A stretch of 7,156 bases of DNA from Gammaproteobacteria bacterium (lineage in GTDB: Bacteria > Pseudomonadota > Gammaproteobacteria > SZUA-229), in contig JAJRTD010000256.1 in NCBI GenBank assembly GCA_024278435.1, positions 1 through 7,156 on the forward strand, read 5' to 3'. How positions within the stretch are numbered: position 1 is the stretch's first letter; the number at the start of each line of letters is the position of its first letter. The translations under genes and the position numbers were made by a program. Below, piece by piece: positions 1-4,871 of this stretch. The notes under the pieces are model-generated. The model was not told the DNA's origin. It saw only the letters and a program-made list of their open reading frames with translations, and searched no databases.

Positions 1-474
1 CTCGGCGTGGTTCGGGTGGGCATCAACCAGAGTTTTGTCATTGCCGACATACCCGGCATTATTGAGGGCGCCTCGGAAGGCGCCGGCCTGGGCATACAGT
101 TTTTAAAACACCTGGCACGCACCCGGTTGCTACTGCACATTATCGACATTGCACCGTTTGACGGCAGCGACCCGGCGCAAGACGCCAAAACCATTATCCA
201 GGAACTGGACAGCTACAGCCACGAACTGGTGGAAAAACCGCGCTGGCTGGTTTTAAACAAGACCGACCTGGTGGACGAAGAAGAACTGGAACAGCGCAAA
301 AATGACATTATTGCGCAGCTGGACTGGCAGAGCCCGGTGTATACCATCAGCGCCCTGAGCAAAAGCGGAACCGACAAACTGGTATTCGATATAATGCAAA
401 AACTTGAACAAGACCGCGAACTGGAACGTGATGCGCAGGCAGCACAGACAGACAATCAGCTAACGGAAGAATAA
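1..474 (+). CDS. obgE: GTPase ObgE/CgtA, C-terminal part (5' end outside window)
   Basis: This is the 3' part of the gene for the Obg-family GTPase, which binds the 50S subunit and acts in late ribosome assembly and growth control in the cytoplasm. The frame is open from base 1 and ends at TAA 472-474, giving 157 residues of a family usually 340-400 long. The G1 (P-loop) motif and the N-terminal Obg fold lie upstream of the window. Visible are the G3 motif DIPG (nt 46-57) followed by the Obg signature GASEGAGLG, the G4 motif NKTD (256-267) and the G5 motif SAL (349-357). The tail is short and rich in Glu, Asp and Gln, consistent with the variable acidic C-terminus of the family. Only 6 bases separate it from proB, so the two are probably co-transcribed. 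Identification is from motifs and the close match to enterobacterial ObgE recalled from memory. Confidence 0.96.
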   Translation, partial: LGVVRVGINQSFVIADIPGIIEGASEGAGLGIQFLKHLARTRLLLHIIDIAPFDGSDPAQDAKTIIQELDSYSHELVEKPRWLVLNKTDLVDEEELEQRKNDIIAQLDWQSPVYTISALSKSGTDKLVFDIMQKLEQDRELERDAQAAQTDNQLTEE

Positions 475-480
475 ACCCCC

Positions 481-1602
481 ATGACCACGCGTAAAACTGT
501 TGCCGAATCAAAACGCTGGGTAATAAAAATCGGCAGCTCACTGATTACCGACGAAGGACGCGGCCTGAACACAAAAGCCATTCAGGCGTGGGCGGAACAG
601 ATCGCCCGGCTGCGCGCCACTGGCAAGGAAATCCTGCTGGTCTCCTCCGGCGCTGTCGCCGAAGGCATGGCCAGGATCGGCTGGAAAACCCGCCCCAGCG
701 CCCTGCATGAACTGCAGGCCGCCGCCGCCCTGGGACAGATGGGCCTGATTCAGCACTTTGAAAGTTGCTTTAAACAGCACAACATCCATACCGCCCAGGT
801 CCTGCTGACCCATGAGGATTTAAGCAATCGCCAGCGCTACCTGAATGACCGCAGCACCCTGAAAACCCTGTTAACGCTGGGCGCCATTCCCATCATCAAT
901 GAGAACGACACCGTCGCCACAGACGAGATCCGCTTTGGCGACAACGATACCCTGGGCGCCCTGGTCAGCAACCTGGTGGAGGCCGATACCCTGGTCATTC
1001 TCACCGACCAGCAGGGCCTGTATAACAAGGATCCGCGCTATAACGACGATGCCAAGCTGATCAGCCAGTCAACCGCAAGCAACCACCAGCTGCTGACCAT
1101 GGCCGGCGACAGCGGCGCACTCGGCCAGGGCGGCATGCGCACAAAAATTACTGCCGCACAGTGCGCAGCGCGTTCAGGCGCCACCACCATTATCGCCTCC
1201 GGCGCGGAAACAGACATCCTGCAGAAAATTGCCAGCGGTGAAGCCGTAGGCACCTTACTGGCCGCTGATAACGAGCCGATAACAGCCCGCAAGCAGTGGC
1301 TGGCCAACCAGTTAAAAATCTCAGGCAAACTCTATCTTGATGCCGGTGCCAGCAAGGCCGTACAGCAGTCCGGTGTCAGCCTGCTGGCTGTTGGCGTCAC
1401 CGAAGTTGAAGGTGCTTTTCAGCGTGGCGAGGTGGTCAGCTGCATCGGTGCAGACGGCACTGAAATCGCGCGCGGGCTGGTGAATTACGGCGCTAAGGAA
1501 AGCCGGATGATCAAGGGACAGAACAGTGAGCAGTTTGAGGGTATTCTGGGTTATGTTGATGAGGCGGAGTTGATTCATCGGGATAATCTGGTTTTATTGT
1601 AG
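481..1602 (+). CDS. proB: Glutamate 5-kinase (AAK kinase domain plus PUA domain)
   Basis: ProB phosphorylates L-glutamate with ATP to gamma-glutamyl phosphate, the first and feedback-regulated step of proline synthesis in the cytoplasm. The 373-residue product has the usual length of the two-domain form. In the amino-acid kinase domain (about 10-260), [10 protein letters not shown] (14-23, with the phosphate-binding Lys16), VSSGAVAEG (54-62), INENDTVAT (139-147) and FGDNDTLGA (152-160) line the substrate sites. [13 protein letters not shown] (174-186) and GGMRTKI complete the nucleotide side. A PUA domain follows from about residue 280. The ATG at 481 is the natural start, with a GGAAGA ribosome binding site at 465-470 inside the end of obgE. 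The partner gene proA is not in the window. The last 25 codons before TAG contain no C-ending codon, unlike the rest of the gene, though the protein reads normally there. No U-tract terminator follows proB on its own strand. Confidence 0.98.
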   Translation: MTTRKTVAESKRWVIKIGSSLITDEGRGLNTKAIQAWAEQIARLRATGKEILLVSSGAVAEGMARIGWKTRPSALHELQAAAALGQMGLIQHFESCFKQHNIHTAQVLLTHEDLSNRQRYLNDRSTLKTLLTLGAIPIINENDTVATDEIRFGDNDTLGALVSNLVEADTLVILTDQQGLYNKDPRYNDDAKLISQSTASNHQLLTMAGDSGALGQGGMRTKITAAQCAARSGATTIIASGAETDILQKIASGEAVGTLLAADNEPITARKQWLANQLKISGKLYLDAGASKAVQQSGVSLLAVGVTEVEGAFQRGEVVSCIGADGTEIARGLVNYGAKESRMIKGQNSEQFEGILGYVDEAELIHRDNLVLL

Positions 1603-1699
1603 ATTGTTCGGGGTTTGGGTTTTTCTCTGATCGTAAGTTAGTTTTTAGCTCGTTTTTTCAGGGTATCCTGGATGCAGATGAACAAAAACAACCACCCAC

Positions 1700-1732
1700 A
1701 AAAAAAGCCGGACTGATAACACCAGCCCGGCT
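1700..1732 (-). terminator. Intrinsic terminator of rpsT
   Basis: Read on the minus strand, a stem AGCCGG/CCGGCT (plus positions 1727-1732 with 1706-1711) continues past one mismatch into CTG/CAG with a 7-base loop. A run of T follows directly (A7 at plus 1700-1706, its last base shared with the stem). This is a canonical Rho-independent terminator about 35 bases after the rpsT stop. On the plus strand the same hairpin is followed by CCCTCTATT rather than a T run, so it should be much weaker for transcripts coming from proB. Confidence 0.8.
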
Positions 1733-1746
1733 CCCTCTATTCAATG

Positions 1747-1761
1747 CCCCGAAAACCGGGG
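1747..1761 (-). other. Short GC hairpin in the rpsT 3' untranslated region
   Basis: CCCCG at 1747-1751 can pair with CGGGG at 1757-1761 around a 5-base loop. The hairpin sits between the rpsT stop codon (ending at 1769) and the terminator hairpin. It has no T run on either strand that would make it a terminator itself. It may protect the short rpsT transcript from 3' exonucleases. That role is inference; the pairing is directly visible. Confidence 0.45.
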
Positions 1762-1768
1762 AAAAGCT

Positions 1769-2032
1769 CTACGCCATTGAACGAATATTATTATTCATAC
1801 GACTCTTATGACGCGCCGCTTTATTGGTATGAATCAAACCTTTACCTGCAACCCGGTCAATAACCGGTACTGCTTCCTTGTATGCGGCTTCGGCTGCGGC
1901 CTTATCGCCGGCTTCAATCGCATAATAAACCCGTTTGATATAAGTACGCATCATGGAACGCACACCGATGTTACGTGAACGATGAATTTCCGCCTGTCTG
2001 GCGCGTTTTTTTGCTGAAGCTGAGTTTGCCAA
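1769..2032 (-). CDS. rpsT: 30S ribosomal protein S20
   Basis: S20 is a primary 16S rRNA-binding protein of the small subunit. The product is small, helical and very basic. It carries the family landmarks [13 protein letters not shown] at the N-terminus, [20 protein letters not shown] in the middle and [16 protein letters not shown] near the end. I place the start at the TTG whose complement lies at 2030-2032. This gives exactly 87 residues, the E. coli S20 length, and puts the conserved Ala-Asn right after the initiator. E. coli rpsT also begins at UUG, and that weak start is part of its autoregulation, so the feature looks conserved. The reading frame stays open upstream to an ATG at 2170, but that 46-residue extension has no S20 similarity and runs through the promoter region. 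The ribosome binding site is weak (AAGACGG, 9 bases before TTG). The gene is divergent from murJ and convergent with proB. Confidence 0.97.
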   Translation of the reverse strand: MANSASAKKRARQAEIHRSRNIGVRSMMRTYIKRVYYAIEAGDKAAAEAAYKEAVPVIDRVAGKGLIHTNKAARHKSRMNNNIRSMA

Positions 2033-2063
2033 TGTTCTAAACCGTCTTGAAAAAAGATGGCGT

Positions 2064-2092
2064 AGATTGCCCGTTTTTGCCCGACTTGTCAA
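2064..2092 (-). promoter_or_regulatory. Putative sigma-70 promoter of rpsT
   Basis: On the minus strand a perfect -35 box TTGACA (plus 2087-2092) is followed after 17 bases by CAATCT (plus 2064-2069) as a poor -10 box that keeps the A at its second position and the final T. Transcription would begin near 2057 and leave a leader of about 25 bases before the TTG start. An A-rich run lies upstream of the -35 box on this strand (complement of 2104-2109) and could add UP-element activity. The -35 box is clear; the -10 assignment is uncertain. Confidence 0.4.
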
Positions 2093-2134
2093 TACAAATC
2101 GGCTTTTTTCATTACCGGCGGATACAACCGGTGC

Positions 2135-2163
2135 TTTAGAAAATGTCCGGCAACAGGTACAAT
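2135..2163 (+). promoter_or_regulatory. Putative sigma-70 promoter of murJ
   Basis: TTTAGA (2135-2140, 4 of 6 consensus) is separated by 17 bases from TACAAT (2158-2163, 5 of 6 consensus). Transcription would start near 2170, about 12 bases before the AGGAGA ribosome binding site and 23 bases before the proposed CTG start of murJ. If used, this promoter excludes a start at the upstream TTG (2067). It lies back to back with the putative rpsT promoter. Confidence 0.5.
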
Positions 2164-2181
2164 CGCGCATTCAACCGATAC

Positions 2182-2187
2182 AGGAGA
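2182..2187 (+). promoter_or_regulatory. Ribosome binding site that sets the murJ start
   Basis: AGGAGA is the best Shine-Dalgarno match in the rpsT-murJ spacer. It lies 5 bases before the in-frame CTG at 2193. No ATG, GTG or TTG occurs in the murJ frame at a suitable distance downstream, so this site argues for CTG initiation. Confidence 0.65.
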
Positions 2188-2192
2188 CCACC

Positions 2193-3752
2193 CTGAGCAC
2201 AAAATTACTGCGATCCACCTTCACCGTGGGCGGCATGACGCTGTTATCCAGGGTTTTCGGCCTGTTGCGCGATATTGTTATCGCTACCTATTTTGGCGCC
2301 ACCGGCGGCACCGATGCCTTTCTGGTCGCCTTTAAAATCCCGAACTTCATGCGCCGCCTGTTTGGTGAGGGTGCGTTTTCCCAGGCCTTTGTGCCGGTGT
2401 TTTCCGAATACCGGGAAAAGCGCGACAAGGCTGCCCTGCAGGACCTGGTCAATCATGTCGCCGGCTCGCTGGGCGGCTTCCTGTTTGCCCTGTCGGCACT
2501 GGGCATGCTGTTTGCCCCGGCCGTGGTCTACCTGTTTGCCCCCGGTTTTGCCAGTAATGCCGACCAGTTGCATCTGACCGCCGACCTGCTGCGCATTACT
2601 TTCCCCTATATCTTTTTTATCGCCCTGGTGGCCTTTGCCGGCGGCATTCTCAACAGCTTCCACCAGTTTGCCGTGCCCGCTTTCACCCCGGTCTTGCTGA
2701 ATATCAGCCTGATTGCCTCGGTGTTTTTGCTGGCGCCCTATTTTGATGAACCATTGATGGGGCTGGCCTGGGGCGTAGCCATCGCCGGCCTGATACAGCT
2801 GCTGATCCAGTTCCCGTCCCTGATAAAGCTGGGACTGATGCCGGTGCCAAAATTCAAACGCGGCCATGCCGGCGTGAAAAAAATCATCAAGCTGATGATT
2901 CCGGCCATCATCGGTTCATCGGTGGCGCAAATCAACTTGCTGCTGGATACCATTATTGCCTCCTTTTTGATCACCGGCAGCGTGACCTGGCTGTACTACT
3001 CCGACCGCCTGCTGGAGTTTCCGCTGGGGGTACTGGGCATTGCCATAGCCACCGTCATCCTGCCGGCGCTGTCGCGCCAGCATGCCCGGGAATCCAGCGA
3101 GCAGTTTAACCAGACCCTGAACTGGGCTTTGCGGCTGGTGACACTGATTACCATTCCGGCCTGTATCGGGCTGTTTATCCTGGCCACCCCGATCCTGTCC
3201 TCGCTGTTTGAATATGGAAAATTCACTGCCAATGACACCTATTTCGCCAGCCTGAGCCTGATGGCCTATATGCTGGGCCTGCCCGCCTTTATTTTTATTA
3301 AAATCCTGGCTCCCGGCTATTACGCCCGGCAGGATACCCGGACCCCGGTCCGTATCGGCATTATCGCCATGGTATCCAATATGGTAATGAATATTGCACT
3401 GGTGGTACCGATGGTCATGCTCGACTACGAAGCGCCGCACGTCGGCCTGGCACTGGCAACCAGCGCCTCCGCCTATATCAATGCCCTGCTGCTGTACCGC
3501 GGCCTGTACCGCAACGGTGTCTTCCGGCCACAGGCCGGCTGGGGCGCCTGGATATTCCGTATTATTATTGCCTCGACAGCGATGGCTGCCGTTATATTCT
3601 GGCTTAATCCGGGCGCCATCCAGTGGACCCTGTGGCAGCCTGTCGAACGCATCGCCAACCTCGCGCTTATTATTGGCGCCGGCGCGGTCGTTTATTTTGT
3701 TTTGCTCTGGTTCCAGGGATTACGCCCGGATCAGCTGAAAAAACAATCATAA
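2193..3752 (+). CDS. murJ: Lipid II flippase MurJ (MviN family), probable CTG start
   Basis: MurJ is the inner-membrane MOP-superfamily flippase that moves the peptidoglycan precursor lipid II to the periplasmic face. From the CTG at 2193 the product has 519 residues, close to the 511 of E. coli MurJ, with many hydrophobic helices (family: 14). Residues important in E. coli MurJ are present with an offset of two: Arg20 and Arg26 in SRVFGLLRD, Asp41, Arg54 in PNFMRRLFGEGAFSQAF, and Arg272 in YYSDRLLEFP. The frame is open back to a TTG at 2067, but those 42 extra residues are not membrane-like, have no family counterpart and overlap the putative promoter. The first in-frame GTG (2226) and ATG (2235) lack a ribosome binding site and would cut into the conserved first helix. 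CTG at 2193 has AGGAGA 5 bases upstream. The gene ends at TAA 3750-3752, 77 bases before ribF, with no convincing terminator between. Confidence 0.95.
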   Translation: MSTKLLRSTFTVGGMTLLSRVFGLLRDIVIATYFGATGGTDAFLVAFKIPNFMRRLFGEGAFSQAFVPVFSEYREKRDKAALQDLVNHVAGSLGGFLFALSALGMLFAPAVVYLFAPGFASNADQLHLTADLLRITFPYIFFIALVAFAGGILNSFHQFAVPAFTPVLLNISLIASVFLLAPYFDEPLMGLAWGVAIAGLIQLLIQFPSLIKLGLMPVPKFKRGHAGVKKIIKLMIPAIIGSSVAQINLLLDTIIASFLITGSVTWLYYSDRLLEFPLGVLGIAIATVILPALSRQHARESSEQFNQTLNWALRLVTLITIPACIGLFILATPILSSLFEYGKFTANDTYFASLSLMAYMLGLPAFIFIKILAPGYYARQDTRTPVRIGIIAMVSNMVMNIALVVPMVMLDYEAPHVGLALATSASAYINALLLYRGLYRNGVFRPQAGWGAWIFRIIIASTAMAAVIFWLNPGAIQWTLWQPVERIANLALIIGAGAVVYFVLLWFQGLRPDQLKKQS

Positions 3753-3766
3753 AGCGCAGTTTCAGC
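3734..3766 (+). other. Weak stem-loop at the murJ stop codon
   Basis: GCTGAAA (3734-3740) can pair with TTTCAGC (3760-3766) across a 19-base loop that includes the murJ stop. No T run follows, so it is unlikely to terminate transcription. It might be chance. The rest of the murJ-ribF spacer contains an AT-rich stretch (3791-3810) but no promoter I can assign with confidence. Confidence 0.2.
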
Positions 3767-3829
3767 AGTATCTGGTAGGATATGCAGCCTTGATTTTATT
3801 AATAATGTATCACTCACCCAAGATATAAC

Positions 3830-4780
3830 ATGAAAGTTATCCGTGGCTTATATAACTGCCGGCAACAGCATCAAAATGGCGTACTGACCATTGGCAATTT
3901 CGATGGCCTGCATCTCGGCCACCAGAAAATGCTGGAACAGCTGCATGCCGAGTCTGTCCGGCTGGATACCCATCGCTGCCTGATGACCTTCGAACCGCTG
4001 CCGCGGGAGTATTTCACCCCGGACAACACGGCTTCACGGCTGATGAACCGCAGCGAAAAAGTCCGCACCCTGTCCGCCTTTGACCCGGCCATCCGCCCCG
4101 ACTACCTGCTGTTTCTGAATTTCAACCAGGCACTGGCCGGTATGCGAGCCACTGAATTTATTGAAAAAATTCTTATTGATACCCTGAAAATAAAGTCCCT
4201 GATCATTGGTGACGACTTTCGCTTTGGCTGTGACCGCCGCGGCGACCTTGCCCTGCTGCAGCAATACAGCCAGAAAAACCACTTCGCCATTATCAGCATT
4301 GAATCACACTGCATAGATAAACAACGGGTCAGCAGCACCCTGATCCGCGAAGCCCTGGCCAATGACCTGCTGGACGAAGCCGACAAAATGCTGGGGCGCA
4401 GTTATACCATTTGCGGCCATGTCAGCCACGGCGAAAAACGCGGCCGCAGCATCGGTTTTCCCACCGCAAATATCCATCTCAGGCGTGCAGAAACGCCACT
4501 TCATGGTGTATATTCTGTTCCCATGCACAGCCAGAAATACGGCGACATAGCGGGCGTTGCCAACATTGGCCGGCGACCGACCGTCGATGGCCAAAGGGTA
4601 CAACTGGAAGTCCACCTGTTCGACTTTGATGCATCGCTATATGGCGAACAGGTCTGCGTTTCTTTCCAGCACAAAATCCGTGATGAGAAGAAATTTGACT
4701 CGTTTGAAGATTTAAAAAAACAGATACAACTCGATTGCCAGAAGGCAATCGACCAACTAAAAATGAAAAATGAAAAATGA
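3830..4780 (+). CDS. ribF: Bifunctional riboflavin kinase/FAD synthetase
   Basis: RibF converts riboflavin to FMN and then FMN to FAD using ATP, supplying all flavoenzymes. The 316 residues match the usual bacterial length (E. coli 313). The N-terminal adenylyltransferase domain (about 1-185) shows TIGNFDGLHLGHQ (20-32) with the HxGH nucleotide motif at 28-31, GDDFRFG (127-133) and the SSTLIR motif (168-173). The C-terminal riboflavin kinase domain shows GFPTAN (209-214), which binds ATP and Mg, then GVANIGRRPT and LEVHLFDF, the latter holding the family's catalytic Glu region. The ATG at 3830 aligns with the E. coli start; its ribosome binding site is weak (AAGA only). Oddly, the last six codons and the TGA stop lie inside a heptamer array (4759-4784), so the extreme C-terminus (KMKNEK) is repeat-derived. 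The conserved fold ends before this, so the enzyme should be intact. It is upstream of ileS as in E. coli. Confidence 0.97.
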   Translation: MKVIRGLYNCRQQHQNGVLTIGNFDGLHLGHQKMLEQLHAESVRLDTHRCLMTFEPLPREYFTPDNTASRLMNRSEKVRTLSAFDPAIRPDYLLFLNFNQALAGMRATEFIEKILIDTLKIKSLIIGDDFRFGCDRRGDLALLQQYSQKNHFAIISIESHCIDKQRVSSTLIREALANDLLDEADKMLGRSYTICGHVSHGEKRGRSIGFPTANIHLRRAETPLHGVYSVPMHSQKYGDIAGVANIGRRPTVDGQRVQLEVHLFDFDASLYGEQVCVSFQHKIRDEKKFDSFEDLKKQIQLDCQKAIDQLKMKNEK

Positions 4781-4784
4781 AAAA
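4759..4784 (+). repeat. Tandem heptamer array (AAAAATG)x3 plus AAAAA, left arm
   Basis: Three perfect AAAAATG units (4759-4765, 4766-4772, 4773-4779) are followed by AAAAA (4780-4784). Because 7 is not a multiple of 3, the array carries TGA in all three plus-strand frames (4764, 4771, 4778) and ATG in all three (4763, 4770, 4777). The ribF frame ends at the third TGA. The array is the left arm of an inverted repeat with 4835-4860. Confidence 0.95.
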
Positions 4785-4866
4785 CCGTTTTTTAAAAGCC
4801 ATGCCGCCTGACATGCCGCTTGAAACACTTTCCATTTTTCACTTTTCATTTTTCATTTTTCATTGA
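4777..4866 (+). CDS. Possible 29-codon ORF bridging ribF and ileS (speculative)
   Basis: An ATG at 4777 overlaps the ribF stop as ATGA, and the frame runs 29 codons through the loop and right arm to TGA at 4864-4866, five bases before the ileS ATG. The peptide would start [11 protein letters not shown] and end in an aromatic, hydrophobic tail ([11 protein letters not shown]) encoded by the CATTTTT units, which contain no stop in any plus-strand frame. The layout would allow translation to pass from ribF to ileS. However, the heptamer array supplies an ATG in every frame, so such an ORF can arise by chance. There is no good ribosome binding site and only two Ile codons, so an ileS leader peptide is not clearly indicated. 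Confidence 0.15.
   Translation: MKNRFLKAMPPDMPLETLSIFHFSFFIFH
4800..4823 (+). repeat. Tandem 12-base duplication in the stem-loop loop
   Basis: CATGCCGCCTGA (4800-4811) is followed directly by CATGCCGCTTGA (4812-4823), identical at 11 of 12 positions. It lies in the loop between the two heptamer arrays and is GC-rich compared with the arms. Confidence 0.85.
4833..4864 (+). repeat. Inverted heptamer array (CATTTTT)x4 plus CATT, right arm
   Basis: Units lie at 4833-4839, 4840-4846 (variant CACTTTT), 4847-4853 and 4854-4860, followed by CATT at 4861-4864. The unit is the reverse complement of the left array's heptamer. The array ends 7 bases before the ileS start codon and fills the place where a ribosome binding site would normally be, leaving a U-rich leader. 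Confidence 0.95.
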
Positions 4867-4871
4867 TATAT

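Larger units (their letters stand above)
4759..4860. other. Long A-U stem-loop between ribF and ileS formed by inverted heptamer arrays
   Basis: Positions 4759-4784 can pair with 4835-4860 over 26 positions with a single A-C mismatch (4777 with 4842). The loop is 50 bases (4785-4834). The stem is almost entirely A-U with a G-C pair every seventh base, and it encloses the ribF stop codon. No GC-rich stem followed by a T run is present, so it is not a standard terminator. It could be a small repetitive element, a processing site or a translation-coupling structure; the sequence alone does not decide. Confidence 0.7.

Noticed and set aside
1659..1670. Hairpin CAGG-GTAT-CCTG as a proB terminator
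   Set aside because: The stem has only 4 base pairs and the T run precedes it instead of following it on the proB strand.
2033..2170. 46-residue N-terminal extension of S20 from an ATG at 2170
   Set aside because: S20 is 87 residues with Ala-Asn after the initiator; the extension runs through the divergent promoter spacer and has no ribosomal protein character.
2067..2192. 42-residue upstream extension of murJ from TTG 2067
   Set aside because: It is not membrane-like, has no MurJ counterpart, overlaps the likely promoter and lies before the strong ribosome binding site at 2182-2187.
2244..2867. 207-codon open frame antisense to murJ
   Set aside because: Low-complexity Gln/Gly/Lys-rich product opposite hydrophobic MurJ codons, which is typical of a shadow frame.
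3753..3829. FMN riboswitch upstream of ribF
   Set aside because: The 77-base leader is too short and lacks the conserved RFN-element sequence blocks; no regulatory RNA fold is apparent.
4479..4835. 118-codon minus-strand frame starting in the right heptamer array
   Set aside because: Most of it lies antisense to the conserved riboflavin kinase domain, and its start is a by-product of the repeat's ATG content.
4759..4864. CRISPR array
   Set aside because: The units are 7 bases with no spacers and the two arrays are inverted relative to each other; no cas genes are nearby.
4781..4871. T-box or classical attenuator leader for ileS
   Set aside because: No T-box sequence or terminator/antiterminator pair is present, the small ORF has only two Ile codons, and gammaproteobacteria do not normally use T-boxes here.
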